Source: Neospora caninum Liverpool (taxonomy: Eukaryota > Apicomplexa > Conoidasida > Eucoccidiorida > Sarcocystidae). From it: a DNA stretch of 64,000 nucleotides. Below, one piece after another: positions 12,301 to 24,297 of the stretch. The notes under the pieces were generated by a model. The model ran no database searches and was not told the DNA's origin. It saw nothing but the letters and a program-made list of their open reading frames with translations. Numbering within the stretch: position 1 is the first letter of the stretch; each line of letters starts with the position of its first letter. The translations under genes were made by a program, and so were the position numbers. Where the stretch lies: the NCBI RefSeq assembly GCF_000208865.1, contig NC_018396.1:2380630-2444629 (forward strand), written 5' to 3'.

Positions 12301-14936
12301 AAGTTGAGGGGGGCGTACACCTCGTCGCTGATGAGGCACCAGGTCCAGATCCTCACAAAGAGGTCGCCTGTGTGGTAAACGAAAGTTAGGCCTGCACAGG
12401 AAACACGAGCGGCGCCTCTGTAGCGGTTCAGGGGGGAGAGAGACGCGGAACGTCAGAGCAGACCAGGATTCCATGGGGAACCTTTCGTCTCTCCATCTAT
12501 TTCTCTCTTTTATGCCTGAAAGCGACGGGCTTAAAACATAAAGAGATACCCAAAAGCATGCACACGCGTGGCAAATGAACACCGCCTCATATCACTACTG
12601 AAAAAATGTGCTATATGTGCATGCACATATAGCATATGCATGCGTATATATGTGCATGCACATATATACGCGTGCATGGACAAACCTGCGTTTGTTGTAC
12701 AGGCATTCCGAACCCATATATGCACATGTGTATACATGTTTGTATGTGCATATGCGTACGCCTCGAAGAAATGCATACGTCTACATATATATATATATAT
12801 ATATATATGTAGGTGTACCACTTCCTCCACTTTCTTTCCTGCCTCGACTGCTTCGCATGCAGACACAGATTAAAACGGCCACCGGGTGACTTGAATCTCG
12901 ACGTATCTCCGTAAGTGCGTTTCGATGCGAGGTTCTCCGAATCGCTTTTGTCTCGTCTCACCGAGGAGAAACTGAAAAGATCTTTCCTGCATGACCTGCC
13001 GAAGATTTCCTCGGCGCGCGTGAGACTTCTGGTGGTGGCCTATGATCCTGTCAGCCATCAGCCAGCCCACCGTGACGCAGGAGAGGAAAATTGAGAGCGG
13101 CAGGAGAACGGCCGAAAACCCCGCGACTGCGGAGCTCTTGCGCGTCTCGCTGAGGAAGGACGAAAGCAGGAACGGTGGGGAAACAGGCGACGGAGAAAAA
13201 CATGCCAGACGGTCCTCGAAGCCGAGAGCTTCGTCACCTGAACACAACCAGACGGAGACCCGCAAAAAACAGGCGTAAAACAGGGACAAGCACAACAGAG
13301 CTCTAACAAAATCTGGCACTCTCTCCGCATCAACCCAGGCGTAGGCAACCATAAAATGCACCTATACGCAGACACACATGCATATATGCATACATACATA
13401 CATACATACATACATACGCACATACTGTTGGGTATAGAAATATAGACATGCATGCGAAAATGCGCATGTCAACAGCGATGCATTTATACGTCTCTCCATC
13501 TTTACATATATATATATATATATATATATGGATAAATGTACATGCATGCGCATATGCATGGAGAGATGCGTTCAACATAACTGGTTCCGGCAACTGTGTC
13601 GGTTTCTCTCTTTCTTTCTCTTTGTTCTCAGAGTGTGGACAGTGCTTGCCGCGCCCGCGTGTGTGTGTGTCGCCTCTCCGACTTGTCTTGCAGTTGCTTC
13701 CCGGGTTTTTCGGTTTCGGTTTTGGAGGGTCTTCCGTTTGACACCACCTATGCTGCCAAATACCGGGCGCGATCTATTTCGATCCGCTGCCGTGTTTTTC
13801 TCACCAGTGACAAAGCGGTGCCCAGTTCCGTACAAGACGACATTGCTGTAAATGTAGAGGAGGGGAATCTGCGTAAGTCCGACCCACGCGTTTTGCAAGT
13901 TCTGGAGGTAGACCTGCTGGGAGACAAGCGACACCCGGCCTCGTCTCTCTCCCGGCGCCAGTGCGACTCCGTCGCCGGAGACAGGGCCCGCGGAGACCGC
14001 CGGCGGAGACACCTGGTGGGTCGAGGCCCTGCTGGTAGGCTCCAAGGCCTCAGACCGCAAGGCCGAGGATTCCTCGGCCGCCAGGTGACGACGAGAGGCC
14101 AGAGGAAGCGGCTGAACCTGCGCGGGGACGAGAAGAGAGAGAAACTCCTCGTTCAGAGAAGAGCGAATCGCGACGACGAGGGGCGGGAAGTCGCTGTTGA
14201 CGCACAGAGAGGCTACGGTTTCTTCTCTGGAAGCACGTGCAGCCCCCCCAAAACAGGAAACAGACGAAACAGGGTTAGACTACGAAGCAAAGCTTCGTAT
14301 GTGTGCGGCGACACCTGGGATAATCTCAACGGCGTCTGTACACGCGGGAGAAACCGGGAAGAAGGCCAGCGAGAGAATTCTTCAAACTCGTGGAGCCTCG
14401 TACACGGCCTCTCTCAGTACTCTCTCCATCGCCAAAACCGTTTGCTTGTCCTTCTGTTGACCCGAGCGACTATCCGACACTCTGGCGCAAAGTTTCGCCG
14501 AAAAGGGACCAAAAACGCGCCTCTACGTGGCCCCGGACGCGTACCTCCATAAACACGGCGAGGCCCAGGAGGGCGAGAAATGCCTTCAAATATTCCCGAT
14601 CGATGACGTAAAGGAGAGACGCAAAAACGCACGCGGTCGTCTGGGTCAACAAAATCACCGCGCCAGTCGCTGCCTGACCCCTGAAAAACAAATCAAGAAC
14701 GTTCACTTCCACACGTCAATGAATATATGCTTACCTTTTTGATAAACATATATAGATATATATGTATGTAGATATACACCTACACATCTATACCCATACG
14801 CGTACATGAACAGGCACGACTCGCAGACGTGGAAATCACAGCGACGCCAGCACAAGGCCTACACGTCGAGAGACACCCCACAAGCACCGTCTGTTCTTAT
14901 TGATAAATACTAGTATTTTACACACATGCACTTGCA

Positions 14937-14971
<35 letters not shown>

Positions 14972-16055
14972 ACCGTGTGTGTGTATGGATCTCTCTTTTA
15001 TATTTAGGTCCATGAGGATTGAAAGCTTCCGATGTTGTGCTGCAGACTCTCTTGTGGTTCTCCCTCTTGAAAAGAACGGCCGTTGAGGACGAGAGTCTGC
15101 CTATTTTCTCGCGTTGTTCGCTCGGCGGTAGGGGATTCCCTGCAACGTACTTGAGAACGAAGAAAATCCCGTTTATCGAGTGTAGCAGCAGATTCGCGAC
15201 ATACAGAACCAGAGTTGCCTCCATTCTCCACTGCGCGACCTTTCGATTGAACAATCTGCTCTCCAGGCTCGGGCTCTGAGGCCGCGAACCCCTGCCTCCA
15301 TGTCTCTCCTGAGACGCGTCTCTCGCGGGGCGCCTTCCACTGTCTCCTTGACTGTCTGCTCGACTGTCTCCTTGACTGTCTCTTTCGTGTTCCTGCGCCA
15401 GCGCAAAGAGGCTCATAACCCGCGCCGTGGCGTCTGCGAGGCGCCGCGAGGCCCGCGACGAGACACTGTGGTGGCCGCGCGTGGGCTGTGGGGCAGGAGA
15501 CAGTGGAGACACTTCGTCCCTGTCTGTCTCCGGTCTTTGGGGAGTCTGGTCTCGGGTGTCCTCGTGGGAGAAGAACGACTCACGGCCGCGCTTGAGGGGA
15601 CTGGAGAGAGAACACGTCTCGAGGGGAATCAGCCGAGGCCGGTCTGAGCCGTCTCGAGAAGACTGGAAAGAGGACACTGTCTGTGTTTGCGGCGCGAAAG
15701 TGTCCATTTCTTCTGCATGTTCAGGCGTCCGCCTCCTGATCCGCCGGGGTGTTCCGAGAGCTTCCGAAAAAGCTGGGTCGGCGAGCGAGGCATCGCATGA
15801 GTCGCGGGCTCTTCTTCGAGGCTCGAGGTGAGTCGGCGACGAAGAGACACGGGAAGAAGACGGGAGACGCGAGGGAAAACGCGAGCGAGAGGGAGAGACA
15901 CGTGGGGAAGAGGGAGGGGAGAGAGGCGGAAGAGGCAGAGACTGCAAATCCGACTTCAGGGGATCGGCGTCGAGAGCGTGCGATGGCGACAGCGGATCGG
16001 AGTGCACCTGGCTGCCTCGCCCTGGAGAGCGGGCGAAGGAAGTCGGAGGCGACAT
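9363..16055 (-). CDS. Multi-pass membrane protein, possibly XK-related (XKR) family, 9 exons
   Basis: Minus-strand exons: 16055-15151, 14680-14545, 14453-14404, 14226-13805, 13237-12962, 12391-12279, 12216-12048, 10934-10718 and 10173-9363. They join in phase to about 1032 aa. Exons 1, 2 and 4-6 are firm; the donor of exon 3 and both ends of the exon 7/8 junction are best guesses. Residues 1-280 are Ser/Pro/Arg-rich and likely disordered. A hydrophobic core follows, with segments such as LVLYVANLLLHSINGIFFVL, VGLTQIPLLYIYSNVVLYG, FSAVLLPLSIFLSCVTVGWL, GDLFVRIWTWCLI, ILILALRLLDLLAISLLVG and FCLVLVSVLFCLLVAIIGI. The order of the QxPLLxxY-like segment, the LSxxxSCxxxGW-like segment and the RIW segment recalls XKR lipid-scramblase-like proteins; this is inference. 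The tail carries a long Ser run encoded by a GAAGAG-type repeat. No signal peptide is evident. Confidence 0.72.
9887..10016. repeat. Purine-rich AAGAGG/GAAGAA repeat encoding poly-Ser
   Basis: An imperfect GAAGAG-type hexamer array on the plus strand. Read on the minus strand, inside the last exon of the XKR-like gene, it gives an almost pure serine run of about 40 residues just after the last membrane segment. Such a slippery tract is likely to vary in length between strains. Confidence 0.9.
12610..12671. repeat. Two perfect TGCATGCA-centred palindromes in an intron
   Basis: Positions 12610-12633 form a perfect 24-bp palindrome and 12642-12671 a perfect 30-bp palindrome. Both are centred on TGTGCATGCACA, and only 8 bases separate them. 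They lie in the intron between exons 5 and 6 of the XKR-like gene, next to a (TA)n run at about 12783-12808. Either could extrude as a hairpin or a cruciform. Confidence 0.95.
14940..14967. repeat. (TA)n microsatellite
   Basis: About 14 TA units directly after a TTGCATGCA word, in intron 1 of the XKR-like gene. Confidence 0.95.
15343..15386. repeat. 12-bp repeat encoding DSQG/DSRA units
   Basis: The plus-strand unit CTTGACTGTCTC recurs with small changes. On the minus strand, in exon 1 of the XKR-like gene, it encodes DSQGDSRADSQGDS just ahead of the membrane core. Confidence 0.85.
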
Positions 16056-16724
16056 GAGGAAGGAGGAAGAGAGATACAGAAAGAGAGAGAGAAAGAGAGA
16101 GAAAAAACGGAGAGGTGGAGAAGGAAAGAGAAAGAGAGAGAAAAGAAGAGGGACGGAAGGAGAAAAAGAGAGCGAAAGACAAAGAAAGAGAGGGAAGGAA
16201 GGAGAGAGGGAGATCGAGAGGGAGAAGGAAAGAGAAAATGGGATTTAAGAGGGTTCAGCGGCTCGAAAGCTGGAGAGGAGGCGTAGAAGAAGGTAAAGAT
16301 GGGGAAAGCGAGCGCCGGAGGAAGTTGAAGACGCGACGTGCGGATTTGTTCAGAGGCGTGGAGCAAGTGTAGCGAGGAGAGACGAGAAGCCGAGAACTTA
16401 GAAAAGTCTGCGAAGTGAAAGAGAGGCGACAACTCACCAGCCGTGAGAAGAGCGGGAGATTTGTGAAAAAAGAAGATACTGAGTGTGAAATTCACCTGCT
16501 AAGAAGCCAAAACCTGGCAGGAAGAGACGCAAAACGGCAACAAGAACGACGAAACAAAGGCGAGGAAACAGACAAGAAATGCACAGCTCCGAAACGATCA
16601 CCCGCCGCGGCAGGGAGAGAAGACGCCGGGGAGGTTATCGACGTAGAAACACGTGCAAGCCACAGTGGAGAGCACGGAAAAGAAAGAAGAAAGAAAAAGA
16701 CAAGAAACGAAGTGGAGACGAGAA

Positions 16725-16950
16725 GGAAGAAGAGAAGGAAGAAGAGAAGGAAGAAGAGAATGAAGAAGAGAAGGAAGAAGAGAAGGAAGAAGAGAATGAA
16801 GAAGAGAAGGAAGAAGAGAAGGAAGAAGAGAATGAAGAAGAGAAGGAAGAAGAGAAGAAAGAAGAGAAGAAAGAAGAGAATGAAGAAAAGAAGGAAGAAG
16901 AGAAGGAAGAAGAGAAGGCAGAAGAGAAGGAAGAAGAGAAGGAAGAAGAG
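16725..16950. repeat. GAAGAAGAGAAG minisatellite
   Basis: Some eighteen imperfect copies of a 12-bp unit (GAAGAAGAGAAG, often with AATGAAGAAGAG). On the plus strand it reads as EEKEEE or KKRRKKR, and on the minus strand as FFLLFF. All are stop-free because of composition and not because of coding constraint. It lies upstream of the XKR-like start codon. Confidence 0.9.
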
Positions 16951-18635
16951 CGTCTTGGAGATTCGACGCTCAAGAGTCGACCACGAGGCAGGCAGGCCCA
17001 GAGCATGCGAATGGAGCGCACACCCTTTCTCGCGTAGAACGAAGTCGGAAAGGACGAAAAGGCCAGGGGCGAGAAGAGGCAGGAAAAAGAGACGAAAGGA
17101 TCGAGGTGGACGATCGAGACAGAGACTTGTCGAAAAGCGAAAAGACAAACCCTGTCGGACACCGCCCGCCTCGGGAGGAGTCGCGGCGCCTTCTGAGGCT
17201 GCAGATAGACCTGAGGTTTTTTGCCGGAAGCATTCCCACTTTTCCCCACTTTTTTCTGCGACGTGGTCTGGGTTTTTGTTGAAGAATGAAGAGAAACTGC
17301 GGGAAAAATAGAAGAAAGCGCAGCGTCGAGACCGGAGAAAAGAAGCACGGGATACTCCGGGCGAGCTAACCTGCCGCTGGGCCCTGAAGGCGCCAGAAGG
17401 AAGACACCGAAGAGAGACTCCGAGGGAAACGCACAAAAAGAAAAGACGCAAAGGAAAAGGCGCACAGAAAGAAAAGGCCGCAAAGAAAGGAAAAGACGCA
17501 AAGTAAGATGCCAGGAAACACTCTTGCATGCACCGGAAAAGAGAAAAAGGTTAGCTTTTTCAAACACATAGAATCGCGAGCGGTACAGACAGAGACGACC
17601 GCCTTTCGCGGCGCGCGAGACGGGCGAAAAGCCGGGCACTTAGGTCAACAAGAGAAAAGTTGTTGCGTTTCGAATTGTAAGTCTTTTCTCTTTCTCTCGC
17701 TCGATGTGCATGCAAAAAGTGAGAAACACAGGCACTGCCACGAATCGATAGTGAGGAAAGCGACTTGCGGTCAGAAGGCTCTCGCTCGCTTACTCATTCG
17801 GAGGCGGCTAGGCCTGAGAAGCTCTTCATCAGCGCATCCGCGCCCCTGGAGAAGTCGCTCTTTGAGAGAGGAAAACGGTGCAGTCCTGTCTCTTATGGAG
17901 TTCTTGTCTCTATGCGAGTATCTATACACAAGACTCTTGGGCTCCAAGCAGAGAGCACGAGATAAACGAGGGGGGGCGGTCGAAACCAGGGAAAGAAGAA
18001 GCCGAAAACTAGCTTATGATACACGAATGAGTCTTCGTCAACAACAGCTTCAACTCTGTGACTCGTCGACAGCCCACCGAGACATTCTCTGTGTTTTTGT
18101 AGCTGCGGTAGGGGTTCAAAAACGGAACGGAAATGTGAGGACAAGAAGGAACGGTGTCGCAGTCTGTCTCGACTCTTTTCCTTACACAGAAGTGACAAAA
18201 ACAAAACACCCTTCACACTGTTCGCCTTGTCTCACCGAGCAAACAACAGACACCTTGATTTTACGTGGGCAGAAGAAAACCTCTTTCCACGCAAACGCCT
18301 TCTTTGAGGTGTTTGCGAAGGAAATTCCCAGAGTAGCTCTGCGAGAGGCAACCTCCCTCGTCGGCGGTTTCGGAGTCAGCAAAAATGCTCCGAAAGACGA
18401 AAGCCACCCTTCAGCATCGTACAGATGAAGAACTGCCCTACCTCACCGCCTGTATGAAACTTTAAACACTTTGCAAACGATCGCCATGCGTGTGGAAAAG
18501 TGCGTCGAGACATGTAACCGCTTACAGCCATAGTGGTATGGATATGCACATCCATAAGGTTTATACGTGTGTACTGTTTTTTGTAGAAGCACGGTCAAGT
18601 ACGGCCGTAACTATGTGCAAGCATGAATATTCGCA

Positions 18636-18638
<3 letters not shown>

Positions 18639-18678
<40 letters not shown>
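18639..18678. repeat. (TA)n microsatellite, about 40 bp
   Basis: The longest uninterrupted TA run in the window, directly after GCATGCAT, in the spacer between the XKR-like gene and EPL1. Confidence 0.95.
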
Positions 18679-18682
<4 letters not shown>

Positions 18683-19568
18683 GCTTGCGTCTGTAAGCCA
18701 GCTACTAGTGGAGGCCTGTCCTATGAGACGAAGAGGGCGCGAGACGAGAAGAGTATCCATTCGACGCCTCTGTAAGTGTAAGCGCCTGGATGTGTTTTGT
18801 GCGTGTTCAGCAGGCACCTCTTCAGGTGCGTGCACCGGTGCGCCTGCATGCGCCTGCGTTGCGCCGTCGATTCGAGAATGCAGCGATGGGTAGGGTAGAT
18901 CCGTTAATCGCCAAGAAAAGAGGGACAGACTTCGCGGCCGACTTGCGCCCTCGTTTGTCCCTCGTGAGAGAGACCCAAGAAGGAACGAAAAAGCTGAAGA
19001 AACCAAAACTTGGTGCACGCGGTCCCCATGCGAGTGCGTGGAGGCCTTGTCAAAAAAAGTTCTTTTTCAGATGGAAAACCCTCTGTAGTGCTGCGCTCCT
19101 CACAGAAGACGTGAGGGACAAGCAGGAACCTTTTGAAGGGCGAGAGAACAAGAGTGAGGCCCCAAAGGGAAGACCAGGAAACGAAACGAGACAGATACAG
19201 CAGAAACACAGTGGCAACTGCGCAAGAAAGAGAAGACGCGCGGCGAGAGTGTCGCAGAAAAAGAGAGAAGAAAGGACCAGATGCCGGGTGTTCCCGTTGA
19301 GATGAAGCGAATCGCGAGTTCCCTCCTTTCACGGGTAGTCACCCTCGTGTCCCAGAACATCCATCTCGGTCTCGACACCAGATCCATGCAAAGCTCCTGC
19401 ACGTGCCCTTCTCTACGATCCCTTATACGCTCTCGTCTCGCTACCTTTCTCTTCTCTCTCTTTTTATCCCTTTCCCTCTGTTTCCTCCGTTTCCTCCTTC
19501 TGTGTTGTGTTCTTTGCGCTTTCCGCTCCCCCGTTTCCGCCCCTCAGGGTGGAGCTGCGCCGAGGGGT

Positions 19569-22500
19569 CTAGAGACCTCCGGCATCTTTGTGGACCACCT
19601 CAGACCCAGGGTAGGAGACAAATCGGCCTCGCTCGCCTCGCTCTTGCGAGTGGAAGGCGTGCTTCTCCCCTGCCTGCTTTTCCCCAGACATCTCTCCCTT
19701 CTCGTCTCCGTTCTTTCGCCCGGTGGTGTCGCCCTTCGCGCTGTGGGCCTTCGGCACACTCGCGCCGTCTGCGGGCCTGTCTCCTGTCCCCTCTTTCTGG
19801 CCGAGGAAAGGAGACACCCCAGCGGAGCCCGCGCCATCGAGCGCCGCAGCGGCTGCATCGGGGTTCGCGGGCGCGCTCCCGGGGGGTCCGTACCCAGGTT
19901 GAGGAGATCCCGAGGGCGAGAAGGAAGGAAAAGAGAAGGAAGAAAACGCGGGGACTGTCGAGGAAAATGACGAGGGGTGAAGCGCGCCCGGACTACCTCC
20001 CGCCGCACCAGTGTACATGTAGTTTACATCAGATCGAGAATTTGAAAGAGTGCTGGCCTGGGAGAAAGGCGCCTGCGGATCGCTGGGTCCCTGCGCAAGT
20101 CCTCCCGGCGCAGAGAATGGCGACGCTGAGACAGCGACGTCTGGAGCCCTGCGGCTGTAGTCTCCGTAGGGCGACGACGAGAACGGATAGGCGGAAGGCC
20201 CGGAAGGGGTTCCACTCGGGTAAGCCCCAAAGGCCGCTGACGGCGCCTCGCCCCCGCCCGAAGGCGGACCCGCGGGGCCTGCCATCCCCGCTGGATTCGG
20301 CATCGCCGACGGCTGGACGTTGGTCTGTACAGACACCAGGACAACAACGGAGGACAGGAACTGCACGCACGGGCGAATGCCCGCCAAAACATAGAGCGAA
20401 ACTGCCAATAGAGACGCAAATGCAGAGATACGAGAAGAGACTACCCAAAAAGAGAGGAAACGGGAAAGAAACCGGAGGTCTAAACAACGATGTTTCCTGG
20501 TCGGTCTCCACTCTTCACTATTCTTCACCCTGATCGAAACAGCGAAAGAGGGAGGCAGTCACGAGCACGAATCGGCTCATAAGAGCATCTTGTTGTTTTT
20601 CAGTTGTTCGTTCCTCCTTGCCCGTTTTCCAGAAAGACGGGTATCTTGACTTACGCGAATCCACCCTTTGAAATTTGCGTGACTGTTTCGCCGGCAGAGC
20701 GCCGCGACGGCGGTCGCAGGGTCGCTCTCTGCCCCGGTTCGGGCCGCAGGCCCCGCACCACCGCGTTGGGCTCCAGTCGGGCCTCGCGCTGGCGGATAGA
20801 AGGCCCCCGACGGAGGGAAACCGGCCCCTGAAGCCTGATCGCCCCCGGGGGCGCCCTGCGAGGGGTGCGACACCGCTCCCATGAACTGCGCCGGGACAGC
20901 GTAAGCCATCCCACTTTGTTGAATTGGGTTGACGAACTGGGGCTGTCGATACACTTGGCTGTACTCTGGAGGCTGGCCCGCCGTATGCCCGGACCCGCCG
21001 GCCGAAGGCCCACTCGCCCCTGAGCCTGCTCCCGCGGTCGCCGCGGACGAGGCGCTCCCCTGGGCCACCCCTCCGGAGCCCGCATTTCCGGCGCCTGCAG
21101 AGCCCGCCTCCGCACCGCCGCTTTCGCCTCCAGGCCTGAAGAATCCGTTATCAGTCCCTGCGGGCCCACTGCCTCCTAGTGCTGAAGTTGCGGTGGAGCC
21201 CGAACCCGAAGCAGGCGCCGCGCCTCCCGCGGGGCCCCGACCGCCTGCGAAGCCGGCAGGGCCCGGGGCCTGGGAGGCAGACCCCGGATAGGAGACGCTT
21301 CTCATGGAGTCTTCGCCCTCGCCGGGCGCGGCTCCGGAGTCGCCAGCCGGCGCGGGCTTGGGCTCGGCTGGCCCAGAAGAGGGCGAGGGGGGACTCTGCC
21401 GCGGGTAGAAAAACTGCGACCCCTGGTCAGAGGTAGAAGGCCCCTGCCTCCCGGGTTGCTGGGCGTAGGGCCCCTGGACGGGCCCGAGGGCCCCCAGGCG
21501 GGCAAAGGCATGCGGCTGATGGTAGGAGGAGACAAGGGAGACACCCGTGGCGGGGTTGTAGTAGAAGGACGGTTGCGCAGAGGAAGCAAGGATCGAAGTG
21601 TTGAGAGAGGCCTGGCCTCCCGGTCCCGGAAGCGCGTAGGCGCCCGAGAAGTCGACGCCGGCCGGGCCTGCAACCCCGCGCGAGGCGAACTGCGCCGCCA
21701 GAGACGCAGGCTGGGCCCCGGGAGCCTGCGCGAGGTGGGGCGAAGGCCCGGCATGCGGCGGGAAAGACGCAAAGGGGTGACTCGAGGACGGGAAGCTGCC
21801 CGAGGCCGGGGGAAAGAAGGCCGGGCCCTGCGCCCCCGGAGCCGCGGCCGCCAGAGACATGTGGGCCTGCGGGAGCCCGAAGGCCCCTGGGCCTATGCCC
21901 GTGGCGCCCAACGCGCCGGCGTCGCTCAGCCCCGGGCCGACGGCGCCCGCGGGGAGCGCATGCAGGCGGCCAGGTGCCCCGTGAGGCGGGCACGCAGGGT
22001 GAGAGGAATAGGGAGACAGAGCAATCGAGGGGACGCCGGCAGGCCCCGCTTGGCCGCCGAGCGCTCCAAAAACGCCCGGGACGCCCTGCTGGAGCAGGCG
22101 AGCATTGAGGCCCTCCTGAGGTCGCAAGCCCAAGCCCAGGCCGGACCGCACGCCGTTCCGAGGGGAGGCCAGGGGGGTCGGAGAAGCCCCAGAAGTCGTC
22201 AGGTGCCGCACGAAGCCGTCAGGCGACCGCCGTGGAGGCGCAAGCGTCGACGAGGCCGCAAAAGACGCCGCCGCAGAGGCCAGCTGCTCCTGTTGGGCGA
22301 GATGGCGATGCAGCGAAAAGACATGGAACCCTGTGTAGACAGGCATACAGAGAGAGGAGCAAAAGATGAGCAGCACGGAGATACAAGAGGCGAGAAGCCG
22401 AAAGCGAGAACAACGCACGGGGTTCCAGTCTTCAGGGCCGAGAGACACAGCCTAGGTGTTTCGCCACAATTAGGTTCACCATTTTCAGCGTAGAGTCTTT

Positions 22501-24266
22501 GGTTCTTCTCCTCACCTTCTGTGTTTTCAGGCGCATCGACTCCGTCTGCACAGGCGAAGGGAGGCGAATAGCGGTCGGATCCTACAGCTTTGTCGTCTCG
22601 CACCGGCTGAATATACAGCCCCTGCTGGCGAGGCCAGGACGCAAAGAGTTTCTGCATCGCTGCCGCGTCTTTCTTCCACAGGTTTACGTGGTTGCTGTGA
22701 GGGAAAGGCAGCGCGGTCGCCTTCCTGCCGCTCGCCTCGCGTTTGGGGACTGAACTCTCCTGTTGGGTCCCCGACTGCGAAGAGAACGCTGCATTCTCTT
22801 CCTTGACTCGTCTCTTCCCCTCTTCTTTCCTCGACAACAGGCTCGCCTCATCTCGCCTCGCGTCCTGCGCGCCCTTCTCTTCCGACCCTTCGCCTCCGGC
22901 CCCCGACTGCGGCGACGTGATTCCCGCCGAGCCATCTTCGCACCGGCCGGCGGACGCGCTCTCGCTCGTTTGGTTGTTTCCAGCGTTCGGATAAGAAGCG
23001 AAGTCGCCCTGTTCAGCCGCTGGAGCAGAAAGGAGGCCCTCGGGCGCGTCGCCCTCCTCGTCTTCTCTCCGCCCGCCTTCTCTGCCGGATCCCCCGGTGT
23101 ACGTACACCCGGGGCCTTTCGCCGCACTGTCTCCGGCGTAGAGCGCGCGCGTCTGGTGGAGCGACGAGTGAGGGAGGCGCGAAGCAAAGCGTGAGGAAGG
23201 CACGAAGGCGTTCTGGGAAACTGCGACGGACGGTCGACACAGCAGCCGGTCGAGCCAGAGGCGCCCGCCGCGGCCTCTGCGGCGCACGATGCGGCAGGAA
23301 GGGAAAGACGAGAAAGACGAGTCGTTCAAGAACGGCGGCGGAGGCGGAACGAGAGACGGAGGAAGTGGCGAAGTCGACGAAGAAGCGAGAAAAGACAAGT
23401 ACGCAAAAGTCGAGGCCGGAGGGAAGAGGCAGGGCCTGAAGTGGCGATTTCCTGAAAACCAAGCGCCAGTTTCCAACAAACACAAAACGGAACCTGCACT
23501 CTGTTCTGCACACCCCTCTCTCTTCACATTTTTGTACGCGCCTTTCCTTTGTCAAGCGTTTAGAGACGAAAAGAAAGGTCGTCGCTCTCACGTCACTGTC
23601 TCTGCAGTACGCTTCTAAGTGCGTGTGAGTGCACGAAGACAGTTCGCATGCATCTTCCTACTCTTTATTCTCTCTCCCCTCTACGCCCCCGTCAGCTGTT
23701 TCCTCACCTCTGGTCCACGCTTCCCAGGGCGGTGACCCGTCCCCCAGGATCTCGTCGACTTGGTGCCTGCCTTCGCGCAAACTGAATTCGTCTTCCAACT
23801 CTCTCTTCTTCTCGGCTCGCCCGCTCTCTTCTTCTCTCCGCGGTCGCGCCTTGTCGCCCTGGTCCTCCGACTCGCCCCTCGACTTCCGCGGGTCCTCCGG
23901 GCCCTCTTCCTTCTCCGCATTTTCCGGATCTCCGAGCGCTCCAGAGCCCGACCGCTCTCTTCTCCGAGCCGAAGACGCAGTTTGGGCGTTGGTGGGGGGT
24001 TGGCTGTTTGCTTCAGCTCCAGAGGACGAACGCAGCGGTCGCGAGCTCTCTTTGCACACTCTGGAAGACTGGAGTCGCTTCTCGCCCGCGTGCCGGCGAC
24101 CCCTGTCTCTCTCCCCCTTCGAGATCAACTTCTCCCGGAAGGAATCCCACAGTGGATGGTGATACAGAGGATCCGAAATCTCGAAACGCATTTGGTCGAA
24201 AGCCATAAACTGGACCTGAAGACCAAGAAAACAACTGAACCGAAACCGGTTTACCAACCACGCATC

Positions 24267-24297
<31 letters not shown>

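Larger units (their letters stand above)
16056..19568. other. Spacer between the XKR-like gene and EPL1; low-complexity DNA, no gene seen
   Basis: Positions 16070-16250 are almost pure purine (GA-rich). Positions 16725-16950 hold an imperfect repeat. Both keep several frames open by composition alone. The GAGACG word that marks many Toxoplasma promoters occurs at 16378-16384, about 325 bases upstream of the XKR-like start. A 306-codon plus-strand frame at 17508-18428 has no domain, no repeated codon pattern and no splice partner, and I do not call it. A long (TA)n tract lies at 18639-18678. Confidence 0.5.

Noticed and set aside
16415..17639. Long frames on both strands reading KKRRKKR, FLLFF and SSFSS
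   Set aside because: They arise from the GAAGAAGAGAAG minisatellite, which lacks stop codons in several frames. There is no conserved content outside the repeat.
17508..18428. A 306-codon plus-strand open frame in the spacer
   Set aside because: It shows no domain, no coding-like repeat of amino-acid usage and no convincing start context or splice partner. It is likely chance in GC-rich DNA.
21456..22493. A 345-codon plus-strand open frame
   Set aside because: It is antisense to EPL1 exon 7, which is Gly/Pro/Ala-rich. Its Arg-rich content is the complement of that bias.
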